Positions 1-14,200 of a stretch of DNA of 64,000 nt are shown piece by piece. The stretch lies in contig NC_063262.1 of NCBI RefSeq assembly GCF_019578655.1, forward strand, positions 4,161,582 to 4,225,581. The letters run 5' to 3'. The stretch's first letter is position 1. Every line of letters begins with the position of its first letter. The notes under the pieces were generated by a model. That model did no database searches. It saw nothing but the letters and a program-made list of their open reading frames with translations, and was not told the origin of the DNA. The position numbers were made by a program, and so were the translations under genes. The DNA comes from Ricinus communis. Lineage: Eukaryota > Streptophyta > Magnoliopsida > Malpighiales > Euphorbiaceae.

Positions 1-331
1 TAGAAAAATGAATGATATTAGTCTCATAAAGAAATAATTGGTGAATGTCTTTTGGTAATTTATTAATTAGTATATGAATTATATTTATATAAATATAATA
101 TTTAGTTCAGTGTTCTATTTTCTCAAATATATGCTCTCTTAAGACAAAAAATCATCGTTTAAGGACATAATAAGTCATAATATTCTATTTTTTGATGAGA
201 GTGATTGCTTAATTGATAAATTATTTACTATTTAAAGTTATAATGAATTATCAAAATTTAAAATCTTATAATATATTATTTTAAAATAAAGAATAAAATT
301 AAAAAGTTAGTCATTTACTATAAAAATAAAC

Positions 332-356
332 TAATAATAATAATAATAATAATAAT
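332..356. repeat. (TAA)8 microsatellite
   Basis: Uninterrupted TAA trinucleotide tract in AT-rich spacer. Confidence 0.9.
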
Positions 357-3300
357 GAGAAAAATATTTAATTTAATATAAGATTATCTTTCTATTTTAA
401 TTAAAACTTTTATAAGCATATTAGAACCGTGTGATACATAATATAATTAAGTAAAAAAAAATAAAAAATATCAGAAAAAATACTTTACTTATCAGTATAA
501 TTTTTTATTCTATTTTCTTTATAAAATAAAAATAATAATTATTATCGTGCATTATCAGGCATATATTAGTAAAATATATAATTTTTTTTTTTGTAAAATG
601 ATTTTGATAATTAATTTACCAATTAAAATTTTATATCACATAGTATGAGGCTTTAAAAAAATTTATATATAAATGGTAATTATATAAAAAGTTTGACAAA
701 CGAAGAGGATGCCTAAAAGACCAAAAAGGGTTTTGTTTTCTGCAATATATGTATACGTATACTTATATATTAATATCTCTGAAAAGTGATCCAGCTTTTG
801 ATGAGATATGAATCCGAATCAACTATCAAAGGTGATGTTGCCTAGTCAATCTTTTTATTTACTTGGTATCTTATTAATAGGCACATAGCTAGGTCATAAA
901 TGTTGCAGTAGTTTCTATCAAATTTCCTCTTTTTCAAAAGCAAATCTAGTTTCACATCTCTATGCATTTCTATAATTCCCATTTCAAAATAAATAAATAA
1001 AAAGCTCAGCTTATTGCTAAGAACCCTAAAATGCATTAAAAGAGGTATAAAAATATTCTTAAAGTTTAAAAAGTAGTATATTCTTAGGAAATATTCAGTT
1101 GATTACTTCTTACTCCTCTCATTTTGCTTTTAGTGTGGTCTGCAGAATGACAATTCCTTAAAAATTGCCACATAAAAACCACCTTAATTTTCTTTCATTA
1201 TTATCTTAGATAACTATCCTTTTTCTTTTATAAAGAGAGAGAGATCCAATAACATACATATTCTCTTACAAAATTAAACCATCCTTTCCTCTAACGAAGA
1301 TTTACTTAAATCTCTGTAGAGAATCGCTTGAAAAATTGTGGAAGCTATTCATCTAACAAGAGAAAGACTTTTTTTTTTTTTTATTTCTGCAATTGCTCTG
1401 TCTCTTTTGATTATAAGAATAACCACAAGCCTGCTTCTAAGTGTAGTAAGAGAAGTCTCTTCTTTGCTTTCCCCTAAACTTATTGTTTTCGATTCAAAAA
1501 AAATATAAGTATTCTCATAACCAGATCAATCTAAATGCTCTATTCTTATAGATAAATAGTAATACAAGATGTTTAATATTACGATCTGATATTTGGGCAG
1601 GACTGAATTAAGTAGAACACATGCATCACTCACTGAAAATTTATTATGTCTGCAAAGTTTGCTCGTTCCACAAGATATTGAAGTTAAGAACACATGAGAA
1701 ATCGAAATTTAGCAAAGCTATTAGCTAGGAAAAGAATGGGTGAGAAGAAGAATTGGGTAGCTAGTGGAAACGAAGGTGATTGAGTAATCCAATGCATGTA
1801 ATCGTCGTGCCATGGTAAACGTGACAATGATGAAAGGTCATTTCAAATGTATAGTATAAACAGTAAAAAATGAGAGAGAGAGAGAATAGAGGATGGGTGA
1901 TGGGTGATGAGACATGGTGCATAATCTTGGGGATTCGGCTGAGCCAGGGCCGCACCCTAGTGTCGGTCTCTTACCATACAAAAATGTTTCATAACAAAAC
2001 AAAAAACGAAAAATAGAAAAGGGTTAACATTTAAAAGAAATGACAGCTCCTCAAATACAGTCCCCCTTTTTAGCTTCTTCAAACAGATATCTCTCTTCCA
2101 AGTACGCTTCAACTACATAAAACCAAAATCGACCCTATCTCTGCTCTTTGTCGCCCTCTTATGCCAATCTCCAACATTCAAAGCTGTACTCCATTTTATT
2201 TACACACAAGGGTTTCTTGGTCATTGTATTTTTCATATGATTAATTCCATTGCAGTATTATTTTTTAACTTTATAAAAGAAAAAGTAATTTATTTACATT
2301 ATGTCTCAAATATTTTAGGGTTATAATTGTTAGTCTAGGCCGTAGTTCTATTTGATCGCATTGAGTGCACAATTAATTGAGACATGGTAAATACATAACT
2401 TATTTAAGACTTCCAAATTAATTTCAATGTAATATTGAAATGGAAAAGCTATTCAAGAAGTAATATAGTTAGCCTTTTAGAGTGTGAAAAAAAAAAAAAA
2501 AGTTATAAGATTGAGTTTTTTCGTTCATTATCCACTAATATTAATAAGAATTAATCACTTTCTCAGTTAGAGTCTAGAGCTTATTAATTTTAGTTAAAAA
2601 AAGAAAAAAAGAAAAAAGAAGTTAGGACGAAAAGGTATATCACAAGATATAGAATTTTTTAAAGAAAAAGATAAAGAAAAGAAAAGAAAGAAGAAAACCT
2701 AGCAGGCAATGGTCATACGTAGGTACAAGGTCATTCTACCTTTCTAGCGTCACCGACCCTGAAAACATGTTACGAGAAGGGAACAAAGGGTCTAAAATAT
2801 TTGCAAGTTTGAATGCCTTGATGAACTATAGAATATTAGCTAATGTTTTCTACCTGGTCAATTGAGTTGAAGGTCTCGATGTGCCAAAAAAGATTTACTG
2901 GGTCATGACGACCTCAATTAGGCCTCTTTAAGGAAGAAATAATAAAGGGAATAGGGTTAATTAAATAATCCTCTATTGACATATAAAAGTATAATTTCTC
3001 GAGCCATTCTATTATTTATATAATCTTTTAAACATTTGGTGGGTCAACTTGTTCAAAGCTAGTGTTAGCTATTTAATTATTTTCTTTTCTTTTTGGTTTT
3101 AAACAACTGTCTTAAGCAATAAGCAAATAATATTTAATCAACCCATAAAAAATCCTTGTTATATCCTCGTTCCCATTAGGCGAGACAATTAGCAGGATGA
3201 TTGTGAACATGTTGCCTACTTGTTTAATTAATCTATAATTCATCTTTTTTCAGTTACCTGCTAGGGTCTCAAAATTATTGGACAATTGTACATGAAACAT

Positions 3301-6300
3301 AACCTAATACAAGGGCTTGATGTTTCAAATCGGCCCTACAATGTTGGTTGTGCTTTGCAAACCATTATTCATTACTAAATGATGGGATAAAAAAGGCCTT
3401 TGTACGGACCATAATAAGCTAGATTACAAAAACAAAGAGGAAACAAGATCCTCTTACCATTAATTATTTTCTAGGCAATTGTCTTGGCATTTGTCTCTAA
3501 CTGCTTTCGCTCTTTGTGTTATTTATCATCAAGGCGAAACATGTTAACATGATACGTGTTCAGGACCCATGTTCTTCTTCTTCTTCTTCACCAATAACTA
3601 TTTTAACTTTTTTTTTCTTTTTGTTTGCATAAACCCTAGCTGTTCTTGATATTAGGGTTATCTTTTTATGGGAGCTAGCTAGCTAGTGGTCCTGGCTAGC
3701 TCATTATGCTAAAGCCTGAAAACCCTAATGACAATTATTTTTTTTTTCTTCTTAGTAACTCGGTTGGTGATTAGAGAACAAATTGTGCAAAATTAAAGAT
3801 GGGTTTCTTGATCCATTATCGACATAAACAAATCATTATATGGTTGTTAAAAGAAAAAGGTAGATGAATGGACGAAAAGTGGAGAACAAAAGCCAAAATC
3901 TTCGCAAGAATCATGTGTTTAAATTATGATTATCGTGCCCGTCAGCTCTTTCGTCATCAAATCATCTTGTGTTTGATCCGATCAAAGTTGTTATTACAAC
4001 TTGATTAACTCTTAAATAAGTAAGATTCCTAACCATATTCTCAACAGGAGACACTATTAGCTAGCCTATCTCATCTCCAAGAATTATTCTCAGTTTTAAT
4101 TAAGTTAGTCAAATAAATATCAGGGTCTTGGCTTTTTTACTGGTATAGAAATCAACACCAGATATCACTTCTCGATTCCAAAAATCTAATATGGACCCTC
4201 GACAATCATCTAGACAAAGAATAATATGATCGGTAAAATGTTGGTGGATTCTTAATTACTATCATCTAAAAGCATCTCTAAGGATCGTTTAATGATGATT
4301 AAGAATCGATCTCATCTTTCATCACTTTGTTTATTTCATTCTCACTTTATTCTAATCCAATATTTCCCATTAACTTAGTATATTTTCATCTACATATATA
4401 TGCTTCTCCATTTTTGACCATCAATTATTTTTATTATATTTATATTTATATCATAGCTAACCAAATTTTCAATACTATTTTTCTAATTTCAGTTCCATAC
4501 AACTGAAATATTTATTCTTATGGTCCTTATCATCATCATCATCATCATCGCTATCATTACCATCGCTATTCCTAATGTTACTATCATGACCATCAATTTC
4601 ATTTTGTTGTTCATGTAGCAGTCGTTATTATTGTCGCCATCATAATCATCATCCGTCTTAAGTCCTTCTTAATTAATTAAGAAATATATATAAAATTTAT
4701 ATGAATGTAACGTTTATATTATTATTTCTTCTCCCTTAAGTATATAATATTTAATTTTATTGATTTATATACAGGTTCGATGAATTAACAATAAATATAT
4801 GAAATATCTCATATTTAAAATAGAATATCCGGTGCTTAAAAGTAGTTGATGAAAAAGTGTCAATGTTAGTTAGAGAAGAATTTTTATTTGTAGCTTCATG
4901 AAAAAGAGGTAGGAGAGAAGACTACGATAAATACTTGAATGTGTTTATCACAAATTGAGAAAAGGTTACATATGAACTCACCTCAATATTGAGTTTTCTA
5001 CGACCTGTCCCTCTATGTTGTTTCACCTAATAATGGAATAGGATTTCTCTTTTGAGTTACGTAGACAACACAATTGAGCAGTACACTATCGATTACTCTG
5101 CAATTAAAGATGGCAATAAGTTTGTACCTTATTGAATTTAGTGATACTGAAATCATCTCCAAACCTAATAATAACGTGTTTGATTCCTGATGAAAGTGAT
5201 CTTTCATATAATCTATAAAGGAAAATTCTTCCCCTACACTAAAAAGATATTCTACAAATTGAAAAATCACACGAGTTTCTTAAAAGAACAAGAAAAGAGA
5301 GAGAGAGAGAGAGAGGGGAATGGGTTAAGTCGATAACTTTGCAGTTAGTTAGTTTGGAATATAATAAAAGTTAGAGGTTTTTTTAATGTTTTTCCCAATA
5401 ATTGAATATGTAGGTTAGGAAGTAGTTAGCAATCGTAGCTATGGTCTGGGCATGTTTCATTTCACTGTTAGAACTTAAAAAGAAAATATGTAGGACAATA
5501 ATTGCAGGATTCCCATTGGGTAGGAGTCAAAATCAACCCAAATAGTCACACAACAACTTCCAAACACTAACCCACATTAGATTTTTCAATGGGACCCTTT
5601 TAAATATAGGGTCCTTTTGCTCCTACTTGTAAATTAGTTTATTATATGCTTCTGTATTAAGATTGCAATAAATCTTCATATATATAGGTATGTATTTATT
5701 TATACATAATGAACTGACTATATAAAATTTAATAGACCTTCTCTTCGACGTACAAAAAATTATATATTAAGATTGTCTAGTATGTAAACAGTAAATACAT
5801 ACAAGATATTTTAAAAAATATAATTGAATATGCCAAATTCAGAAAACTTCAATGCTGACTTCTCATGACTTGTCATTGGCTTCCTTTCATTTTCTTCCCC
5901 TCTAAATTTATTACCAATAATGAATTTAGGTCGTTGTCACAAAGTCTATAAATATATTCTTAAAGCATAAAGAAAAATTAATTTTTGCAAAGCTTCATCA
6001 TATATATACCCTCCCATTAATATTATTATAACGTATAGTTGCATACAAATGATAGAATAATTAAGTACTAATCATCCAACCTAATCTTCGCGACCAATGA
6101 CTTCTTAATTAATATAATATATCAATCATTTTCCTTATTGAATTTTTTTTAAGTTAATGATTCACTTACAGTTTAATTAGTTCTTCCACTCTAGTTTCCA
6201 TGGAATCACTCTAACTATAAGAGCTTGAGCTCTTCGTCTTCAACTTTTGTTGTAGGATAGGTGGATTTTATAGGAATAGAAGAAGGTTTTGAGCTTTCCA

Positions 6301-7295
6301 TATAAATTCTCAGTTGTTTATTTAATATTTCATTTCGGTATAAATTATGATACTAGTATGACCCTTTTTATCTTATTATTCAGACTTGAATTATTACAAC
6401 TAATATTATTGGCTATATTATAAATTTGTCTCCAAATAATAAATTTAATTATTTTTTGAGAAATCATCTCAAACATAGCTTTAGTTTATATATATATATA
6501 TTAATTTAGTAAGTTTAAAGTCATGAATTTTAAGATTTAGAATTCAAACTCAGTTCAACGCTAATATAAAAGAAATGCCTATCAATTACTAATATTGTGT
6601 GTTTTGTGCAATTAATTTTTTAATTATTGGTAAAATAATTTAAAATTTTAATTGCATAGAATAATATATATGCAATAAAATATCTATATACTTATAAAAA
6701 TATATTATATAGGCGAATGAATTTAATATAAATACTTTAGAAAAAGAATAGTTTTTAGCAAATAGAAAAATAATTTTTTTATTAAAGTTAATATAACATA
6801 ATATTTAGAAAATCATCATGTATTATAGAAGTCCATTAACAATTATTCATCTGTGTTCTATTATCTTTGACAAAATGAATTGTTTATTAAAACTAATGTT
6901 TTAACTTTAAAGTTATTATTTATTAAAAATGTCTATAAATAATTATTCATATTTGAAAAAATAATAATATTTCTTACTGAGATTGTAATGTTCCAAATAG
7001 AGAAAGCCATCATTCTAATAACCCCGATAAAATATGAGTCTACATTAAACTTTTAGTGAATTGATAGAAAATATATATCAAATTGCGGATAAGTTATTTT
7101 CTTAATTTTAATTTTTAAAATTACATCTTAGATCTTATTATCATTTTTAATAGATATATTGATAAACAAGGGGTTTGATATATCAAATCAGAATTGAAAT
7201 CAGAACAGATGATTCGTAAACTGGAATCACAGATCACATGGTAATTAAATTCCTAACACCAAAAACATGAATCTCCCAAAATTCAAAAGGCGAAA

Positions 7296-7329
7296 AGAAG
7301 AAGAAGAAGAAGAAGAAGAAGAAGAAGAA
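7296..7329. repeat. (GAA)n microsatellite
   Basis: Perfect GAA tract of about 11 units, about 2 kb upstream of the HLS1 start codon, with purine-rich flanks. Confidence 0.9.
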
Positions 7330-9135
7330 AGAAAAGGGACAAGATTAATCTTTACTGCAGTGTGATGTTCCATCACATAATGATTTTAAGAGAGAAAAAA
7401 AGATGATGGGGACAAGGAAGGGAGTAGATTCAGCTACATCACTAATCATTCATTCGGCCAAAGTCGGAAATTCTCGAGAATCAATATTGACCGTTCATCT
7501 GTAAGATTTTGTGGACAAATGGGTACTGATGATCACGATCACGATCAAGATTATGATCTGGAAACTCACAGCTATTAGTGGTGGCTGTCGCATTCAGTAA
7601 CAATCAGATTAACTGTTGGATTGGTTTAAAACAGAAAAAGGAGGCAAACAAAAAATGTGGAGATTCACTGTTCTGATTATAAAGTGAAGAAGTCACTTTT
7701 GCAACCCACTAATTAATCAACGGCCGAAATTCCTGGGAGTTGCCCACGTATCCGTTTCTCTTCCTCTTAGCATTTTTCCGTTGTTTTACACTTTACTACG
7801 TTTTCAAAATTTAAAAATTTATCAACAACAGAAGAATTATGATTCTTGAAATTCTTTTAAATAACCTCTCATTCAACTATATTTTACTAGCATTTTTTAC
7901 TGTTGGTGAAAAATTATTAATAAGCTTTTACTGACTTAAAAGACAATAATATTTATATTTTATTTTATCAATTATATAAATTTTATATTTTATTAAAGGT
8001 AAATTTCTAAGATTAAAAGATTACAGATTACACAACAACATCAATCGTCTAAAATTTACATAATGCCTAGAAAAGACTCAAAATCGAAATGTTAAGACAG
8101 TAAAAATTAAGCATGATGCATGGGGGAATACATATAAGAAAGACATGGATAGGAAGCCGATGGCCGCCCCACAGAAGAGATGATGGTGGCGATGATCATA
8201 GATGGTAAGAGAGAGAGAGAAGAGTAAAAAGGTAATGATTACAAATGGGGTCATGATGGGAACGCCTGCTGCCATAGAAATAAATGATTAAAATCAAAAA
8301 TAGTGGAGAGAGAGAGAACAGCTGCACCCACACCCACAAGACTGCGCAGCCATAGCCGCCATTTGCTCTTCTGGCCTTTTTTTCTCTTTCTTTAATTTTC
8401 ACAGTTTTAATTCTAGTTTTTGTGATGATTAGTATTTCACTACCCGTTATTCAAATAGATAATCATTTTGTTATTTATTTTCATAATAATAGATAATGAT
8501 TATTATTTATTATTTCAAGTAGGAGTTTGTCACTAGTCCTAGACAAACAGAAGAGATATACAAGAGACAGGGACTTCAAAAAGCACTGAATTAAATAAAA
8601 TAAAATAACAAAACAAAACAAAAGCAAGTGAGGGGATTCTAGAGAGAGAAAGTGACTCTACATTAAGAAATTCTTTTTCTTTTCTTATTTATTCAAACCC
8701 AAAAGAAAAAAAAAAAGAAAGAAAGAAAAGGAAGCCCTGAAATCAGGTATTTATAGGCACCATGAGAGTACTTGTATCTCTGCAATGATGAACTACTCGC
8801 TGCCTAACAAAGCACAGCTATCCAAGTTGAAGAATATAAAGAAAGAAGCTTAACTATCTAAACGTTATTAGGTTTCTTTTTCCTCTCTCGATCATTTCTC
8901 CAGTTCTCACTCGTTATATATATTATATTATATATCATATAAACTCTCTCATATGAGCTAAATATCAGTACAAAATCTTCCATTTTTTTGGATTTCCTCT
9001 TATTTTCTTCGTCTGCCTGATTTCACTAATTTCAAGGTCCCTCAGCTTTAGTTAGAGCCACAGCCCTTTTGGCTTCTCTTTTCCTTTGCTTATTTCACAC
9101 GTTATTAATCACTCCTCCATCCCTCCCTCTCTGTC

Positions 9136-9143
9136 TATAAATA
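9136..9143 (+). promoter_or_regulatory. Probable TATA box of HLS1
   Basis: TATAAATA lies 157 bp upstream of the HLS1 ATG, in a CT-rich stretch typical of plant core promoters and 5' leaders. Transcription would be expected to begin roughly 30 bp downstream, giving a leader of about 130 nt with no obvious upstream ATG. The position is inferred from the motif; there is no transcript evidence. Confidence 0.6.
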
Positions 9144-9299
9144 TATATATCCCTCCTCTCCCGCCTACGAACAAAGAAAGCTGCAATCTTTCTTGGGTTA
9201 TTATTATTATTATATTGGATTGATCGATTGATTTGGTTTTGCTCTGGGTCTCTTTAAATTAATTAGCAAAGAAGAGATATAAAAGTAGTAGTAACAATC

Positions 9300-11270
9300 A
9301 TGGGAGAAGAGAGAATGATAGTGGTAAGAGAGTTTGATCCAAGCAGAGATAGAGTGGGAGTTGAAGAAGTAGAAAGAAGGTGTGAAGTTGGTCCCAGCGG
9401 CAAGCTCTCTCTCTTCACCGACCTGTTAGGTGACCCAATTTGCAGGGTCCGCCACTCCCCTGCTTTCCTCATGCTGGTACATACCCACAATACCATGCTT
9501 AATTGTCCATTCACTTTTTCTTTTGTCCTTTTTTTCCCCTTTCAAAATAAACACTAACAACATATCTAATCCACTTATTATAATCTCATTTTATATAGCT
9601 ATAAACAAAACAATACCCAAATATATCCATTTCTCGTTTTTACGTGTGTTTTCTTTTGTTTTGTTTTCCCTATATGTTGATAATCATAAAAGAAGAAAGA
9701 AAGGAAGAAAATGAAAACCCACTCGCCCATTTCATTTCTTTATTATAATAATAAATGCTACTGTTGGGTTTCGTTTTCTAATTGTGTGCGTTTTGTTTTT
9801 GTTGTGGTTTTGATGAATAATAGGTGGCTGAGTTGGGCGAAGAGATAGTGGGGATGATAAGAGGTTGCATCAAAACCGTTACATGTGGCAGAAAGCTCTC
9901 TAGACATGTCAAAAACAATGATCCTCCTAAACCTCTTCCCGTTTACACCAAAGTTGCTTACATTTTAGGCCTTCGAGTCTCTCCTTCTCATCGGTTGGTT
10001 TCTCTTTTTCTTTATTTGCCTCTTCAAATTACTCTTTTACGACCCACTCTTATAGTTAAATTAATGATTGCTTTTCTAAAAAAAAAAAAAAAAAACTTTG
10101 GCTTTTCGTAGCATCCTCGTCTGAATTTGCATGCAACGACGCCGTTTGAGGTTTTTTTTTTCTTTTTCTTTTTTTAAAAAATCGCAGTTTCTATTTCCAT
10201 AGATAGAATAAGGCCAACTATACCAATAATTAACTATTAAACAACATTACCTACCAATAATTGGGCCTTGATGAGCTTTATTACTTTATTATATTATTAT
10301 TATTCCACTGAAACATCTCTTTGGTTTTAAGTGTATGATAATAATTGTTATTGTTATTATTTATTAGAATCTCATTTTTGTTTGTTTTTTTTTTTTGCTT
10401 CCCAGGAGGATGGGAATAGGCTTAAAACTAGTGCGTACAATAGAAGAGTGGTTTCGCGAAAACGGCGCTGAATATTCATACTTAGCAACTGAAAACGACA
10501 ACCACGCTTCCGTTAAGCTATTTACCGACAAATGCGGATATACCAAGTTCCGTACGCCATCTATCCTAGTCAACCCAGTCTTCGCTCACCGACTTGCCGT
10601 TTCTAACCGGGTCACCATCTTCAAACTCCCTCCAAACGACGCCGAGTTGCTCTACCGACGTCGTTTCGCCACGACCGAGTTTTTCCCTCGTGACATTGAC
10701 TCTGTTCTCAATAACAAGCTCAGTCTAGGCACTTTTTTGGCTGTGCCACGTGGCAGTTATACACACAATTCCTGGCCCGGCTTTGACAAGTTTTTATCCG
10801 ACCCGCCTGAATCTTGGGCTGTGCTTAGCGTTTGGAACTGTAAGGATGTTTTTAGACTTGAAGTCCGCGGCGCGTCCCGCGTGAAGAGAACTTTTGCTAA
10901 AACGACAAGAATAGTTGACAAAGCTCTGCCGTTTTTGAAGTTACCGTCAGTGCCAGAGTTGTTTAGGCCATTTGGTTTACATTTTCTGTACGGTGTTGGA
11001 GGTGAAGGCCCACACGCGGTTAAAATGGTAAAAGCGCTTTGTGCTCACGCGCATAACCTGGCTAAGGAGCGTGGCTGTGGTGTTGTGGCTACAGAGGTGT
11101 CGAGTTGCGAACCGCTTAAGTTAGGAATTCCATACTGGAAAATGCTATCTTGCGCTGAGGATTTGTGGTGTATTAAAAGGCTTGGGGAAGACTACAGTGA
11201 CGGATCAGTCGGTGACTGGACTAAATCACCTCCTGGCGTGTCTATTTTTGTTGACCCTAGAGAGTTCTAA
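9300..11270 (+). CDS. HLS1: HOOKLESS1 (HLS1) GNAT N-acetyltransferase-like protein, 3 exons, 403 aa
   Basis: Exons are 9300-9476, 9824-9993 and 10406-11270, all with GT-AG introns. The joined frame is 1212 nt, or 403 residues, the length of Arabidopsis HLS1. The N-terminal half is a GNAT domain. The acetyl-CoA loop R-R-M-G-I-G (residues 116-121) is formed across the second splice junction, which fixes that boundary. The start gives MGEERMIVV; the second Met at residue 6 aligns with the Arabidopsis start, so either could be used. The C-terminal half is the HLS1-specific region and ends in GVSIFVDPREF, as in the family. In Arabidopsis, HLS1 is a nuclear regulator of apical hook formation and differential auxin response downstream of ethylene. 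Enzyme activity is inferred from the fold. The 5' end of exon 3 and the exon 1 end agree with the family across each join. Very close paralogues (HLS1-like genes) exist, so strict orthology is likely but not proven. Confidence 0.95.
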
Positions 11271-14200
11271 ACGACTTGTAGTAGCCATGTCAAGGCAAAA
11301 AAAAGGAAACCCAAAAAATCTACAGCTAAATTACTAGAGTAACAACACAAGGCAAAGAAAAAAAGAAAAGGGGTTTTTGTTAATTTTTTTTTTCCTTGGG
11401 TTTTTTTATTGTTTTTAGAAGGGCTTTTAAATGTGGAGAGGATTTTGGGATATAAAAAAGAGAGAATGAGAAGATATGGGTTTTGTTGTAGAAGGGAATA
11501 TCCTCACTTTTGTTTACATCTCAACTTTTTTAGTCATTTGTAAAAATGGATATGGCTTTAATATATCCCTTTTCAGCCAATGCAGCTCTAATTCTGTGTG
11601 GGATAGTTTAATTTTTGGTAAAGAAAATTTAAAATTTTCCTTAATACTATCTTTAACATAATATTCCAAAGTCTCTTAAATCGAGCTTGAATGTTGATGG
11701 TTGAAGGAGAGAGAGAGATGGAGAAATGATGTGGTGAATTGGAATATCCTTCTCTTTTGAACTTAATATTGTTTAATCAAGAATAGAAGCCTTTTTAGGC
11801 TACACTGAATTCTTGATCTTAATTTCCTTTGGTTAATGGGGTTCGGAGTATCTTTCTACTTAAGGGTTAGTGGACATCATCAAACCCCCCAAAAACAAAA
11901 TCTACCCTTTAGCATATTGGACCACCAAAAATGTCCTAATGAAGGGCAAAGGTGTCTATCAAAGTGTGCGCAGAGAAAAGAAAAGAAAATGTAAATATAT
12001 TCATTAGATTACGAGATATAGTCATAATGGACAACTTTTATGTGGATGAACTTTGGTGCTGTTTTAGGGATTCTTTCTGCTTTTATAATATATATTTGAA
12101 ATTGACGGGAGATTTGACTTTTTGCTGCTGTGGGTTAGCATTCGGAGACGATAGTGGGTATAAGGTATTTTTGCTTCCTCGTCTTTTCCTTTCCATATGG
12201 ACCCTTTTTCTTTTCTTTTCTATGTTTTTTCTTTTCCCTTTCGTTTTGGTGGCTTTAGTTTCGGAACTATGGACCATTTAGGAGGGTTCTAAAGACTGTG
12301 ACGTTTTTGGAACCTGATTAATTTTAGATTATAACCAAAGGAGAGGTACCTAATTATCTTCCTTTTTAACCTCAATTCGTAACTCCTAATTCTATAAAAA
12401 GCATTGGCAGTCTCATCATTCACGCCCACTTTTTATTTTATCTTTACCTCTTCCGTTTTTATTTTTTTATTTTCCCTTTTTTTCTTCTTAAAAACAGATT
12501 TTCCTCCCTTTCAAAATTGTTTCTCTTGTCATTGGGTTTGTGCTATTCGAAGAAAAGGACACCCTTTATCATAGATATTTTTAGGGGGAGAAAAAAAAAG
12601 TCTAGTAACTTTATAGTTTACATGTTTCAAATTTGACGAGTTTTCTTTCTGAAAAGATCTCAATTGCGACAAGGGTAGATACCATAGCTAAAAGATCATG
12701 AACCTGAACCTTTTTCTAATTAATCTTGTCACGTCTTAAATTTCTTTTATATATCAATTTTTGGTATAATAAAAATTCATATAAACTGCATGCATTCTAA
12801 AAATACACAAGCAATAATAAATTAAATTACGGTTATAATAATTATAAAATATTTTTGATATGCGTACTGTCTTTTTAAATCACCAAGTTTTTTAACTAAG
12901 AATGCATGTTTAGCAAGCTGCTGTTAAAGAAAGGAAAAGGAAAAACAGGTTAAGCATGCCACAAACGCCTGTGATGGTACCAAGTCAATGAATCACCAAA
13001 TAGAGAAAAAGGAAGCACGGGTTCTTTGCATTTTTTAAAAAGGGAATATCATAAGGATCATGGGAAGCAAAAAATGTATTCAACTCACAAACTAATGTGA
13101 TCGATAATAAATGAATATGTCAAAACATAAATTGAGATAATTTAAAAATATTATAACGAAATTCCTAATTGTTTGATTATTGATTGTTTATATTTTAATT
13201 CATAAAGAAAAGAAAAAAAGAAGAAGAAGAAAGAAAGAAAGTAGTAAAAAAAGGAAAGTGATGTCCAGCTGGTAAGTTACATAAGATTACAAAAGTCAAA
13301 ATCCAAGAAAAAGAAAATCGTTTTTGGAGGGGCATGAATTGGAATTGGACTGCCTGGATTGTGGTAACTGTTCTATCCATAAATTTGTGTTAGCAGGGCT
13401 TGACTACTGTTTTGTTGTAGCTTTTACTTTAACAGTTCCACGAAGCAATTGCCCAATGATTTTGGGCAGGGAATTGGACGGACTTACTTTCCTTTGTCTA
13501 CCGCATAGTAACGGTACCCCCACCCCGACATTTTAACATACACCACAACACTTTTATGACATCAACTATACATTTTGCCCAACTATATTCATTATCTACT
13601 GATATGAAAAATAATAATTTTATCACGAAATTAGTATATAACATATAACATAAGTTAAGAAAAAGAAAAAAGTTCACCCTTTAGAATTGGCTTAATTTTT
13701 CTTTAAACTGAGATTGGAAAATACATAGTTAGTTGTCATAATATTCGTCACGGATTGCATAAACAAGCACCTAAATATTAAAAAGTAAAGTAAAGATATG
13801 ACTGATAAGGATGTTCTTAGTATGTTCCTCTTTGATAAAGAAGTTGATAAAATGAACTAACAATAATTTTTCTACCTAAAGTTTCCCCTAAATTCCTGAT
13901 AATTTTTCCTTTATATATAATACTGACAAGCTATTAAAATCTTTACTAATCGTACCCCAATTCTTTTTTTTTTCTTTCTTCTTCTCCATCTATGTTGGTA
14001 ATAATACGAAGAAGAAACCCAAAAAAGAAAAAAAATTAAGTATAGACAAGATTGATTAATCCGATAATAACAAGGGCATAAAGTATATATTAAGCCAAAG
14101 TGTTAGGCAAGTTTTGACTAGGGTTGTCTCCATCATCAAATTTTTTTAAAAAATCTTAATGTGGTTAATTAACATGTTTAGGTACAGAAGCTCACACTTT

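Larger units (their letters stand above)
1..9130. other. Gene-free AT-rich spacer upstream of HLS1
   Basis: I find no credible coding region here. The open frames are short, lack plant-like domains and overlap AT-rich or purine-rich tracts. The spacer holds simple repeats: (TAA)8 at 332-356, (ATC)7 at about 4529-4549, (GA)n at 5297-5315 and (GAA)n at 7296-7329. Two stretches, about 1920-1970 and 8140-8360, are clearly less AT-rich than their surroundings, but neither gives a protein or RNA I recognise. Distal HLS1 regulatory DNA could lie here; nothing in the sequence proves it. Confidence 0.6.

Noticed and set aside
12083..12281. Overlapping open frames on both strands downstream of HLS1
   Set aside because: Low-complexity pyrimidine/purine sequence without codon structure or motifs.
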